NCBI GenBank assembly: GCA_016285355.1
Contig: JAEEQP010000004.1
Location: 54,443-118,442, forward strand
Direction of reading: 5' to 3'
Source of the DNA: Bacteroidales bacterium
GTDB lineage: Bacteria; Bacteroidota; Bacteroidia; Bacteroidales; F082
Length of the DNA: 64,000 nucleotides
Below the pieces are notes generated by a model. The model did not search any database and had not been told where the DNA came from. It saw nothing but the letters and a program-made list of their open reading frames with translations. A program made the position numbers and the translations under genes. This document shows positions 1-7,956 of this stretch, piece after piece; positions within the stretch are counted from its first letter, which is position 1; each line of letters opens with the position of its first letter.

Positions 1-244
1 ACTTGATTTGGCGCAGCGGGTCGGTCAACTCATCGTCTTCCACCACCTCGCGGTTGTGGTAGATTTCGAAGTCACCCTTGTCGACGTTCACGATGATGTC
101 GATGAAGTCGGTGGTGTCAGTGTCGAACTTCTTGTTCAACATGCCACGGAACACATCCTCGATGATGCGCATCATGGCTTCGCGGTCAATGTTCTTGAAT
201 TCCTTGAATTCCGAGAAAGTTTCTACTAATTTGTAGTTGTCCAT
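1..244 (-). CDS. nusA: Transcription termination/antitermination factor NusA, N-terminal part
   Basis: The gene runs off the left edge; only the first 81 codons are visible, starting at the ATG read leftward from 244. The visible protein (beginning MDNYKLVETFSEFK, then NIDREAMMRIIEDVF and later DKGDFEIYHNREVV) is the NusA N-terminal domain, which binds RNA polymerase and modulates pausing, termination and antitermination in the cytoplasm. It lies 44 bp downstream of rimP on the same strand, the conserved rimP-nusA order. The gap is a run of degenerate AT-rich ATTTAAA-type repeats. Identification rests on the N-terminal sequence plus this context; the S1 and KH domains are outside the window. 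Confidence 0.9.
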   Translation of the reverse strand, partial: MDNYKLVETFSEFKEFKNIDREAMMRIIEDVFRGMLNKKFDTDTTDFIDIIVNVDKGDFEIYHNREVVEDDELTDPLRQIK

Positions 245-288
245 TGTATATTGTTGATTTAAAATTTCAAGATTTAAAGATTTAAGAT

Positions 289-744
289 TTAAAAGATTAT
301 GGCGGGTTTAATTTCCACTTTTTTGCGTTCAAAGAACAGGTTGACAGGTTCCTCGGCAGGCTTCTTCTTTGAGGCTTTCTTGGGTGCCGGGGCAAATTCC
401 ACCTTCTCGGCATCAAAACTCACCAACTTGCCTTGCATCTTGCCCAATTCCTTCGTCTTCACTTCCACATCCTTGCCCACATATTTCTGCAACTGGCGGT
501 CCATCTTCAAGGCACCTGAGAGGCCCCATGAGAGCACGCTCAACTCATAATCTTCCACATCACGGTCGAGTTTCTCGTTGATATAACGGCTCAATTCGGC
601 GCAATGGTCGATGTTGACGGCCGTGTCGGAGTCAACGTAGACCTCAATCACGTTGTTGGGCTTCACCTTTACTTCCACCAAGAAGCGGTCGGTGTCGGCG
701 AGGGCTTCTTCACAGAGGATTGCTACTTGTTCTTTTGTTATCAT
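289..744 (-). CDS. rimP: Ribosome maturation factor RimP
   Basis: The 151-residue protein matches RimP, the cytoplasmic factor for 30S subunit assembly. The N-terminal domain contains the family pattern of a long helix followed by VDSDTAVNIDHCAELSRYI (about residues 37-55) and the YELSVLSWGL segment, where most family members read EVSSPG. The C-terminal SH3-like part begins near KYVGKDVEVKTKEL. A lysine- and alanine-rich insertion (KKASKKKPAEEP) interrupts the C-terminal domain, as in other Bacteroidota. It is followed by nusA on the same strand. A hairpin with a T-run upstream (791-822) separates it from tRNA-Gln, so its transcription probably starts in the AT-rich stretch 745-790, although no clear -7 box is visible there. 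Confidence 0.92.
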   Translation of the reverse strand: MITKEQVAILCEEALADTDRFLVEVKVKPNNVIEVYVDSDTAVNIDHCAELSRYINEKLDRDVEDYELSVLSWGLSGALKMDRQLQKYVGKDVEVKTKELGKMQGKLVSFDAEKVEFAPAPKKASKKKPAEEPVNLFFERKKVEIKPAIIF

Positions 745-790
745 TTGAAATTCAAAGATTTAAAATTTAAAATTCAAGATTCTAACTTCA

Positions 791-822
791 AATAAAAAAA
801 CCTGTTACTCAAAGTAGCAGGT
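791..822 (-). terminator. Intrinsic terminator of tRNA-Gln
   Basis: On the minus strand a nine-pair stem (arms 814-822 and 800-808, one G-T pair, loop of five) is followed by a run of T residues across 791-800. It lies about 20 bp downstream of the tRNA and upstream of rimP. Confidence 0.75.
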
Positions 823-840
823 CTTTTCTTCCACCTCAAG

Positions 841-911
841 TTGTCGAGCAAGGATTCGAACCTTGACAGGCAGAACCAAAATCTGCAGTGCTGCCATTAC
901 ACCACTCGACA
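841..911 (-). tRNA. tRNA-Gln (anticodon UUG)
   Basis: On the minus strand the sequence folds as a complete tRNA. The acceptor arms TGTCGAG and CTCGACA pair perfectly, starting with the U1-A72 pair typical of tRNA-Gln. The anticodon stem is GCAGA/TCTGC around the loop TTTTGGT, giving anticodon TTG. The T arm contains GGTTCGAATCC. The 3' CCA is not encoded, as is common in Bacteroidota. A -7 box lies about 24 bp upstream and a terminator follows. Confidence 0.95.
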
Positions 912-934
912 TCATTCGTTCCCGAATGCGGCTG

Positions 935-942
935 CAAAAGTA
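935..942 (-). promoter_or_regulatory. -7 box of the tRNA-Gln promoter
   Basis: TACTTTTG on the minus strand fits the Bacteroidota -7 consensus TAnnTTTG and lies 24 bp before the tRNA 5' end. Confidence 0.6.
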
Positions 943-1055
943 CAACTAATTTCGTTACGCGCAAGCGTTTTTTTCATTTTTTTGAAAAAAAGTGATTTTA
1001 AATACTACAAAGACCGTTTTTAACGTTTTTCAACCCAAGATAAGCCAAAAAACAG

Positions 1056-1063
1056 TATTTTTG
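1056..1063 (+). promoter_or_regulatory. -7 box upstream of the CsgG-family operon
   Basis: TATTTTTG fits TAnnTTTG, giving a leader of roughly 45 nt before the ATG at 1117. No convincing -33 TTTG is present at the usual distance. Confidence 0.55.
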
Positions 1064-1116
1064 CAGGCTAAACTAAACCATATTGATATTATCAACAACA
1101 AAACAAAGAAATAATA

Positions 1117-1995
1117 ATGAAGAATCTCAGAATGATTATCGTCGTATTGCTCATCGCGGCATTCGGCGCAACTACTTTCGCCCAAGAAGGTAAAACCCTG
1201 AAACGAAAGGTGGCCATCGGTCGTTTCACCAATGAAACCCAATATGGTAAAGGCATCTTCTACGACCGTGAGAACGATCCCATGCGCAAACAGGCCATGG
1301 ACATTCTCTCGTCGAAGTTGGCCGCCAGCGGCAAGTTCATCCTTTTGGAACGCGACGACCTTGATGTCCTCGTGAAGGAAGCCGGTACCGAAATGCAGAA
1401 AATCGGTGCCGATTACATCATCCTCGGCTCCATCACCCAATTCGGCCGCAAGACCGAAGGCGACGAAGGCATTTTCTCGTCCACCAAGACACAAACCGTT
1501 GAGGCAGCCGTAAATGTTCGCCTTGTGGACGTGTCCTCAGGTCTCATCATCTACTCCGACGAAGCCAAAGGCCTGGCCGAAACCTCGTCGAAGACCACTT
1601 TGGGTCTTGGCGGCACCGCTGGCTTCGATGCCACTTTGAGTGACAAGGCCATCTCGGCAGCCCTCACCCAACTTGTGGAAAACATCATCAACAAGTGCAT
1701 GGACAAACCTTGGCGCGGCTATGTGTTGACCATTGACGACGACAATTATGTCATCTCAGGTGGAGCATCGCAAGGCATCACCCCTGGCAGCAAGTTCGGC
1801 CTATATAAAAGAGGTAAGATGGTGAACAACCCGCAAACCGGTGCTAATGTCGAGCTTCCCGGCAAGAGATTGGGCCAAATCACCGTGACCGCCAACTATG
1901 GTGACACGCCAGAGACCGAAATCTCATTTGCCACCTACGAAGGTGAAAAAATTGACGAAGACCATCTTGAACTTTATTATTTAATGGAGGAATAA
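1117..1995 (+). CDS. CsgG/HfaB-family outer-envelope protein
   Basis: A 292-residue protein with a signal peptide (hydrophobic stretch to about residue 21, then TTFAQEG). There is no lipobox cysteine, so it is probably not a lipoprotein, unlike E. coli CsgG. The body has the CsgG-family pattern: KRKVAIGRFTNET, a segment in which the protein is compared with other paralogues (LERDDLDVLVKEAG), GADYIILGSITQFG and VNVRLVDVSSGLIIYSDEAKG. In curli systems CsgG forms the secretion pore, but this family also occurs in periplasmic and outer-membrane complexes unrelated to curli. Here it heads a four-gene operon with a small lipoprotein, a DUF4810 lipoprotein and a GNA1162-like lipoprotein, an arrangement also known in Neisseria. 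The shared job of that set is not established; an envelope complex is the reasonable inference. Confidence 0.85.
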   Translation: MKNLRMIIVVLLIAAFGATTFAQEGKTLKRKVAIGRFTNETQYGKGIFYDRENDPMRKQAMDILSSKLAASGKFILLERDDLDVLVKEAGTEMQKIGADYIILGSITQFGRKTEGDEGIFSSTKTQTVEAAVNVRLVDVSSGLIIYSDEAKGLAETSSKTTLGLGGTAGFDATLSDKAISAALTQLVENIINKCMDKPWRGYVLTIDDDNYVISGGASQGITPGSKFGLYKRGKMVNNPQTGANVELPGKRLGQITVTANYGDTPETEISFATYEGEKIDEDHLELYYLMEE

Positions 1996-1998
1996 ATT

Positions 1999-2346
1999 AT
2001 GAAAAAAGTCATCATTGCCACCCTTTGCCTTTTTGTTTCCACACTGTTCACCTCTTGTGGCGTGGGCAACTATACTGTCACTTCGGGCGTTGAAGACAAG
2101 GCCGCTGTGTGTTTTTCGGCTCCATCTGCCTACGACATTGACGTCACCATCGACGGTCAACAGCATTCAACCAGCACCGTGAAAGACATCGCGCACAAGA
2201 CCCGCCGAAACATCAAGCAGACCGCCAAGCAGTCCATTGTCACCACACCTGGTCGCCACAAAGTGGAAGTGAAACGCAATGGAACAACCGTCTATTCCAA
2301 GGAAGTGATGCTCTCAACCGGCGAGACCAAAATCATTGAGTTATGA
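1999..2346 (+). CDS. Small lipoprotein of the CsgG operon
   Basis: A 115-residue predicted lipoprotein. The signal peptide ends in the lipobox LFTSC, with the cysteine near residue 20. The mature part has no family I recognise. Its second half (TTPGRHKVEVKRNGTTVYSKEV) resembles the short beta-strand PEGA-type modules found on envelope proteins. It starts 3 bp after the CsgG-like gene and its stop overlaps the next start by 4 nt (ATGA), so it is translated as part of the same operon. It is an addition to the three-gene set known from other bacteria. Confidence 0.75.
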   Translation: MKKVIIATLCLFVSTLFTSCGVGNYTVTSGVEDKAAVCFSAPSAYDIDVTIDGQQHSTSTVKDIAHKTRRNIKQTAKQSIVTTPGRHKVEVKRNGTTVYSKEVMLSTGETKIIEL

Positions 2347-2792
2347 AGCAACTGATTGTCCTTCTTGGACTTGCATTGGTGCTCAGTTCGTGCGAGGTCA
2401 AGTCGAACCTCTACAACTGGGGTTATAAGAGCAGCACCAATAACGCCACAGAATACGAGTCAAGCGTTTACAATTACTATCATTCACAATCGCCGGAAAG
2501 CCTTTGTGCCCTGCTATGCGAATACGAATACATGGTCACTCATCCAGGCGGTGAACGCGGTGTGGTGCCTCCAGGCATTTGCGCCGAGTATGGTTACCTG
2601 CTGCTCAGTCCCGACACACCGCAAATCTTCAGCGAACACGCTACAAGACAACAGAAAGAGCGTTTCAGTTCGGGTGATTATAGTGCCACATTCCGCGAAA
2701 AAGGAATGCTTATGCTTCAGAAAGAGATTGAGCTTTATCCCGAATCCTCGGTATTTATCCAACCCCTCATCATGAAATTCAGCCAACAATGA
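2343..2792 (+). CDS. DUF4810 family lipoprotein
   Basis: A 149-residue lipoprotein with lipobox VLSSC (cysteine at residue 17). After it comes the DUF4810 hallmark, a tyrosine/asparagine-rich segment (NLYNWGYKSS...YESSVYNYY), and then a region containing PPGICAEYGYLLL that resembles a short helical-repeat fold and ends in a conserved helix with ELYPES. The gene overlaps both neighbours by 4 nt, so it is translationally coupled to the small lipoprotein before it and to the GNA1162-like gene after it. Function is unknown. Co-occurrence with CsgG and GNA1162 families suggests a subunit of one envelope complex. Confidence 0.8.
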   Translation: MKQLIVLLGLALVLSSCEVKSNLYNWGYKSSTNNATEYESSVYNYYHSQSPESLCALLCEYEYMVTHPGGERGVVPPGICAEYGYLLLSPDTPQIFSEHATRQQKERFSSGDYSATFREKGMLMLQKEIELYPESSVFIQPLIMKFSQQ

Positions 2793-3475
2793 GAAAGCAT
2801 ACCTTCATCCTGATTGCAGCCTGTGCCGTGCTGTTCGCCTCCTGCGGAACCACTGCACCTTTCACTCGCGGCGAACTCTACCCGAAAATGTACGAGGAAA
2901 AGCCCGTGACCTTGTTGGTCATGCCGCCCATCAACAACTCCAACAACGTGGAGGCCAAGGATTTGCTTTACACTTCGATAAGCCAACCCTTGGCAGAGGC
3001 AGGCTACTATGTCATTTCGCCCCATCTGGCCATGGAAATCTTCAAGGCCGAGAGTGCCTACGATGCGGAATTGTTCATTGACAATAGCGTGAGTCAGTTC
3101 GGTAAGGTGTTTGGTGCCGATGCTGTCATCTTCTCCACCATTGACGAGTGGAAAAAGCAAGGCTTTGGCATCCGCACCAAAATCTCCTATATCGTGAAAT
3201 CAACCCGCACCAACGAAGTCATTTTCGACCGCACCTGCAACCTCTATTTGGATTTGCAAGACACAAACTATTATGGTGGTGGAATTGTAGGCGCATTGGC
3301 CAATGTCGCAGTCTCGGCCATCAATACCGCCTTGACCGACCACATCGTGGCGGCTCGCAAGTGTAACGCGTACATCTTCAAGGATATACCGCAAGGCAAA
3401 TACCGTAAAGAATACCTGCAAGACCGTGAGACTCCTGCCGAAGCGAAAAACGTGACGAAGACCGTAAAGCAATAA
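2789..3475 (+). CDS. GNA1162 family (DUF799) lipoprotein
   Basis: A 228-residue lipoprotein with lipobox LFASC (cysteine near residue 19). The mature domain shows the GNA1162/DUF799 pattern: VTLLVMPPINNSNNVEAKDLLY, then QPLAEAGYYVISPHLAMEIF, GADAVIFSTIDEW and a basic C-terminal tail. The fold is related to the periplasmic nucleotide-binding-like domain of TolB and CsgG-type proteins. It is the last of four genes that overlap or nearly touch. The following DUF2723 gene starts 28 bp downstream and may be co-transcribed. The neisserial homologue is a surface-exposed outer-membrane antigen; that location is inferred here. Confidence 0.82.
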   Translation: MRKHTFILIAACAVLFASCGTTAPFTRGELYPKMYEEKPVTLLVMPPINNSNNVEAKDLLYTSISQPLAEAGYYVISPHLAMEIFKAESAYDAELFIDNSVSQFGKVFGADAVIFSTIDEWKKQGFGIRTKISYIVKSTRTNEVIFDRTCNLYLDLQDTNYYGGGIVGALANVAVSAINTALTDHIVAARKCNAYIFKDIPQGKYRKEYLQDRETPAEAKNVTKTVKQ

Positions 3476-3502
3476 GTGAATCTGAAAACAACAAATACCA
3501 TT

Positions 3503-6500
3503 ATGACATTCAAAAGGTTAAACAACATTACAGGATGGTTGGCGGGCATTATCGCCACCGTCGTGTACTTCCTCACGCTGGAACCTACCGTCAGCTGGTG
3601 GGACTGCGGTGAGTACATTTCAACGGCTTACAAACTGCAAGTGGGTCACCCGCCTGGGGCTCCTTTGTTCCAGATGATTGGGCGTTTCTTCTCGCTCTTT
3701 GCGGGCGGCGACGTCACCAAGGTGGCCATGATGGTCAACGTGATGTCGGCTATCTGTAGCGGTCTCACCATCGTCTTCCTCTTCTGGACCATCACCATGC
3801 TGGTCCGCAAGGTGTGGATGAAAGAGGGCGAAGACGCGCCTTGGGTAAATAAAATAGGTGTGCTGTTGGCTGGCTTCGTCGGCGCAGTGGCTTACACCTT
3901 CACCGAGTCGTTCTGGTTCAACGCCGTGGAGGGCGAGGTCTACGCCATGTCGTCGTTCTTCACCGCCGTCACCTTCTGGGCCATCCTGAAATGGGAGCAA
4001 GTGGCCGACGACCCGATGAGTTACCGATGGTTCATTCTCATCGCTTTCCTCATTGGCTTGTCCATCGGCGTTCACCTGCTCAACTTGCTCTGTGTTCCCG
4101 CCATCGTGTATGTGGTTTATTTCAAGAAATGGAAAAAGACCTCGTTCTGGGGCTTCGTGCTGGCCGGCGTCATTTCGCTCGTCCTGCTTTGGTTCCTCAA
4201 CATGTTCCTCGTACCCCAAATCATCAACATGGCGGGCAAGACGGAACTCTTCTTCGTGAACACGCTCGGTGCACCGTTCAATTTGGGTTCCATCGTGTAT
4301 TTCGCCGTCATCATCGGCCTTATCATTTGGGGACTTTGGTACACTGCCAAGCGCGGTAAGGTGATATGGAACACCACCATCCTCGCCTTCATGTTCATCC
4401 TCATCGGCTATTCCTCGTTCTTCATGTTGATTATCCGTGCCAACACCAACCCGCCCATCAATGAGAACGAACCCAAAGAAGCCCTTTCGATGCTGGCTTA
4501 TATCAACCGTGACCAATACGGTAGCTGGCCTTTGCTTTACGGACCTTATTACAATGCGCCGGTCGTCGACGTGAAAGACGGCAATCCTATTTATGTCAAG
4601 GACAAAGAAGCTGGCCGCTATGTCATAACCGACGACAACAAGCGCAGTGTTCCTGTTTACCCCGACGAGATGAAGACCTTGTTCCCTCGCATGTGGAGTA
4701 TGCAACCAAACTCACAAGCACATCGAAAGATATATGAAAGCTACCGCAAGGACGAGCGAGGGATCGTCACGGGCGAAAACCTGAGATTCAGAAACATTCG
4801 TGGCGAAACCGTCAGTGTATGCAAGCCAACCTTCGGGCAAAACCTGAAGTTCTTCATTGACTACCAATGCAATTGGATGTATTGGCGTTATTTCATGTGG
4901 AACTTCGTGGGCCGTCAGAACGACATCGAGAGTCAAGGCGAACTCAACCACGGCAACTGGCTCAGCGGCATCAGTGCCATCGACAATGCGCGACTTGGCG
5001 ACCAGGATAACCTGCCTGCCTGTCTGCAAAACCCTGGACGGACAACCTATTATTTCCTGCCGCTCATCCTCGGTCTCATCGGCCTGATTTGGCTGCTTAA
5101 CAAAGACCTGAAACAGAGTTGGATTGTTTTCCTTCTCTTCTTCCTGACAGGTCTGGCCATCATCATCTACCTGAACCAAACGCCGCAACAGCCTCGTGAG
5201 CGTGACTATAGCTATGCCGGCTCGTTCTATGCCTTTGCCATCTGGATTGGTTACGGCGTGATTGCCCTCATCGACTGGGTCAACAAGCTACTCAAGAAAC
5301 AGACAATTGTTACCACTGTGGCTATCAGCCTGATTTGCTTCTTGGCGGTGCCTTGCGTTTTGGCTTCCAATGGTTGGGAAGAGCATAACCGTTCAGGCAA
5401 GACCTCGGCCCGCGACTGGGCAAAAAATTATTTGGCTCAGTTGCCACCCAATGCGGTCATTTTTACACGTGGCGACAACGACACCTTCCCCTTATGGTAC
5501 GTGCAAGAGGTGGAAGGTTTCCGCACCGATGTGCGTGTATGTAACTACATGCTGTCGAGCGGTTACTGGTACGTCCACCAAATGGGCCGCAAGGTGTATG
5601 AATCGGAGCGTCTGCCCCTCACGTTGACGCCTAAGGAATACGACAACGGCATCAACGAACAAGTTCCTGTTGAGGAGGAAGAATACTTCAAGGGCAAGCA
5701 AGTGGAGCTGAAGCAGGTCATCGATTTCTTGCACAATCCCAAGGCTGTGAAGCGTTACATGGGTGCCTCTTACAACTATATCCCCTGCCGCAGCGTGAAA
5801 CTTACGGTCGACAAGGAAGCCTGCATCCGCAACGGCATCGTCCCCGAAAGCATGAAAGACCAAATCGTCGACGAAATCACATGGGAGATCAAGGACAGCT
5901 GGTTGTACAAGAACTCCATCATGCTTTTGGACTTCATGGCCACCAACAACTGGGAACGCCCTGTGTATTTCACCTCGTTCAGCGACATGGCCAAGGTGTT
6001 GGGCATCGACAAATACTTGCACATGGAAGGCTTGTCGTACCGCTTCATGCCCGTCGTGGCCGAAGATTATTATAAAGGTGTCGGCGGCGTGTATCGTGAC
6101 GGCAGCTATGACCTTTTGGTCAACAAAGCCAATGAAGGCCTCGTCAACTGGGGCAGCATGAACCAGGAAGAGGTGGTGCCCGACCGCGAGAGCGTGCGCA
6201 ACTCAGCCTACGCACAACAGGCCTATTCGCGCTTGGCTCAGGCTTTGGTCAACCACGAGCAGTTCGACTCCGCCGTCATCGTGATGGACAAATTCCAAGA
6301 GTTCTTCCCCAACGAGAAGTTCCCTGTTGAGATTCACACTTACCTGTTCCCCGAGATGTACTACATCTGCGGCGACTCTGTGAAAGGTGACGACTATATG
6401 ATGAAGTTAGTCAACAACTATTGCGACAAGATGAGATACTACGGCAACCAGAAGCCTAAGTTCAGGAAGTACTACGAGGAAGACATCGACGAGGGCCTGA

Positions 6501-6610
6501 GCCTGCTCAAGCACTTCGGCGATGTGGCCAAGCGATACGAGCGTGACGAAATGGCGCAAGACATCTCTGACCGCATGACGCAGTTCCTCTCGTTATATTA
6601 TGTGGAATAA
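3503..6610 (+). CDS. DUF2723 family membrane protein (TMEM260-like, probable protein O-glycosyltransferase)
   Basis: The protein has 1035 residues from the ATG at 3503; an upstream in-frame GTG at 3476 overlaps nothing useful and lacks support. The N-terminal half holds about ten hydrophobic helices. Close to the start is the family motif SWWDCGEYI followed by KLQVGHPPGAPLF, whose acidic residues occupy the place of the catalytic DE in GT39/GT-C glycosyltransferases. A second helix group lies near residues 510-640 and a soluble C-terminal part follows. The related TMEM260 family is reported to act as an O-mannosyltransferase in animals; in Bacteroidota the substrate is not known. It is preceded by the CsgG/GNA1162 operon and followed by a terminator. 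A large antisense open frame inside it (3620-4705) is a shadow. Confidence 0.85.
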   Translation: MTFKRLNNITGWLAGIIATVVYFLTLEPTVSWWDCGEYISTAYKLQVGHPPGAPLFQMIGRFFSLFAGGDVTKVAMMVNVMSAICSGLTIVFLFWTITMLVRKVWMKEGEDAPWVNKIGVLLAGFVGAVAYTFTESFWFNAVEGEVYAMSSFFTAVTFWAILKWEQVADDPMSYRWFILIAFLIGLSIGVHLLNLLCVPAIVYVVYFKKWKKTSFWGFVLAGVISLVLLWFLNMFLVPQIINMAGKTELFFVNTLGAPFNLGSIVYFAVIIGLIIWGLWYTAKRGKVIWNTTILAFMFILIGYSSFFMLIIRANTNPPINENEPKEALSMLAYINRDQYGSWPLLYGPYYNAPVVDVKDGNPIYVKDKEAGRYVITDDNKRSVPVYPDEMKTLFPRMWSMQPNSQAHRKIYESYRKDERGIVTGENLRFRNIRGETVSVCKPTFGQNLKFFIDYQCNWMYWRYFMWNFVGRQNDIESQGELNHGNWLSGISAIDNARLGDQDNLPACLQNPGRTTYYFLPLILGLIGLIWLLNKDLKQSWIVFLLFFLTGLAIIIYLNQTPQQPRERDYSYAGSFYAFAIWIGYGVIALIDWVNKLLKKQTIVTTVAISLICFLAVPCVLASNGWEEHNRSGKTSARDWAKNYLAQLPPNAVIFTRGDNDTFPLWYVQEVEGFRTDVRVCNYMLSSGYWYVHQMGRKVYESERLPLTLTPKEYDNGINEQVPVEEEEYFKGKQVELKQVIDFLHNPKAVKRYMGASYNYIPCRSVKLTVDKEACIRNGIVPESMKDQIVDEITWEIKDSWLYKNSIMLLDFMATNNWERPVYFTSFSDMAKVLGIDKYLHMEGLSYRFMPVVAEDYYKGVGGVYRDGSYDLLVNKANEGLVNWGSMNQEEVVPDRESVRNSAYAQQAYSRLAQALVNHEQFDSAVIVMDKFQEFFPNEKFPVEIHTYLFPEMYYICGDSVKGDDYMMKLVNNYCDKMRYYGNQKPKFRKYYEEDIDEGLSLLKHFGDVAKRYERDEMAQDISDRMTQFLSLYYVE

Positions 6611-6631
6611 GACCTCGTTTAGGCCAAAAAG

Positions 6632-6675
6632 AAACCCAGCGTTCGAGGTGTTCGGGCGCTGGGTTTTGGTTTGAT
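6632..6675 (+). terminator. Intrinsic terminator after the DUF2723 gene
   Basis: A ten-pair perfect stem (AAACCCAGCG at 6632-6641 with CGCTGGGTTT at 6657-6666) is followed by TTGGTTTG. The convergent ATPase gene ends at 6695, so the hairpin could serve both strands. Confidence 0.75.
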
Positions 6676-6694
6676 TACTGTTTGGAAATGACGC

Positions 6695-7831
6695 TTAAAC
6701 TATTTTTCGATCTAACCAAAGGCTCATCAATGGATCGGAAATAGAATAGTATTTTTCTTTGCGTGTAATAAGGTCGTATTCAAGCAGTTTTATAGCAGCT
6801 GACTGGCTTGAACTCGGCGAACGCAAGCTATGTTTCTTGTTGAACGGAATGGAGGTGATGCCCTGCACCTGCTTCTCGGCATGGATGGCATACAGTAGTT
6901 CCTTTTGCGCTTCGGTAATATACGCCAATTGCTCCCTCAACCGCGAATCGTTCTCATCGATAAAATCCTCAATCAGTTGGTTTACAGTCTCCATGTCACA
7001 AGTCTGGCCCAATGGAGTTTCCGCAAAAGCATCCTTCATAATCCGTTGTACATAGAAAGTAACCCCTTGAAAAATCTCATAAACATGCGAAAACGCTTTC
7101 GATGCTATGCTTTTGCCTGCCGCAATGAAATGTCGGGTCGCGAAGTCCAAATAAACATCATAGGCGATAGGTTCCAATCGGAGTGATTTCGCACTTTGAT
7201 AAAAAGGCCTTTTTGAAGAAAAGAACATCTCTTCCATCAAGCGCCGCTGACTACCCGAAAAAACAAAATTGGCATTGGCAAGTTTCTGGATATGCGTCCT
7301 TAGCAAAGCCTCGACATTCTTTTCTGGATAGCGTGTGATTTGCTGAAACTCATCAATGACGACGATGCAACGCTTGTCAACATGCTCAAGATAACTGAAA
7401 ATTTCCGTCAAAGTGTACTCTGGGTGCTGCACATCGCCCAACTTGACATCAAAAGTGGGCATGTTCAGAGTCGTATCGTAGCCGAAACTCGCACTGAGCG
7501 ACTTCAGGAAAGTAACAAATTGTTTGCGCAGTTTTTCACTCCTCGTAGCCACACTGTCGAAAACCGCCGTTCCCAGAACAAGAATAAACTCGCGAAAGGT
7601 TGTAGTATGGAGAATATCAACTGAGATTGTGACATACTCATCCTTGATTTCCGGTTTGTCGAAAACAAAGTCAACAAGGGCAGTTTTCCCCATACGACGT
7701 GGCGAAGTTAGCACCACATTCAACTGATTATCAATTGCTTTTTCCAATTGTATAGCCTCTTGCACCCTATCGCAGAAATACGCTGGAGCAATCTTTCCCG
7801 AAACGACAAACGGATTGATATTCTTTACCAT
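6695..7831 (-). CDS. AAA ATPase of the archaeal-type (STAND-like) ATPase family
   Basis: I place the start at the ATG at 7831 (378 residues, MVKNINPFVVSG). A TTG 21 bp upstream lies inside the -7 box and cannot be the start. The P-loop reads TSPRRMGKT (residues 42-50), a form typical of the archaeal ATPase group, and Walker B is CIVVIDEFQQ (about residues 155-164). The sensor region is FVFSGSQRRL. The C-terminal part is a winged helix that includes SAAIKLLEYDLI. No nuclease domain follows, unlike the second ATPase at 22280. Such solitary ATPases are very common in gut Bacteroidota as accessory genes, and their function is unknown. Two AT-rich TTACCGAAAAAA repeats sit just upstream of the promoter. 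Confidence 0.8.
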   Translation of the reverse strand: MVKNINPFVVSGKIAPAYFCDRVQEAIQLEKAIDNQLNVVLTSPRRMGKTALVDFVFDKPEIKDEYVTISVDILHTTTFREFILVLGTAVFDSVATRSEKLRKQFVTFLKSLSASFGYDTTLNMPTFDVKLGDVQHPEYTLTEIFSYLEHVDKRCIVVIDEFQQITRYPEKNVEALLRTHIQKLANANFVFSGSQRRLMEEMFFSSKRPFYQSAKSLRLEPIAYDVYLDFATRHFIAAGKSIASKAFSHVYEIFQGVTFYVQRIMKDAFAETPLGQTCDMETVNQLIEDFIDENDSRLREQLAYITEAQKELLYAIHAEKQVQGITSIPFNKKHSLRSPSSSQSAAIKLLEYDLITRKEKYYSISDPLMSLWLDRKIV

Positions 7832-7849
7832 AGCATTAGTTTTTCGGGG

Positions 7850-7857
7850 CAAAGATA
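7850..7857 (-). promoter_or_regulatory. -7 box of the ATPase gene
   Basis: TATCTTTG on the minus strand, 18 bp before the chosen ATG at 7831. Confidence 0.65.
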
Positions 7858-7871
7858 CTTATTTCATCCAA

Positions 7872-7900
7872 ATTACCGAAAAAAAATTACCGAAAAAACA
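7872..7900 (-). repeat. Two direct repeats upstream of the ATPase promoter
   Basis: The plus strand reads ATTACCGAAAAAA twice, about 15 bp apart, next to the -7 box of the ATPase gene. The arrangement resembles the repeats before the second ATPase gene and may be an operator. Confidence 0.4.
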
Positions 7901-7956
7901 TAATTTTGTTGAAGACCGAGTTTTTTCCGCACATTTCGCGTCACCTCAATCCAACC

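Noticed and set aside
3620..4705. 361-residue open frame on the minus strand
   Set aside because: It is the antisense shadow of the DUF2723 gene, with a His/Asp/Glu-rich composition typical of reversed coding sequence and no promoter or family match.
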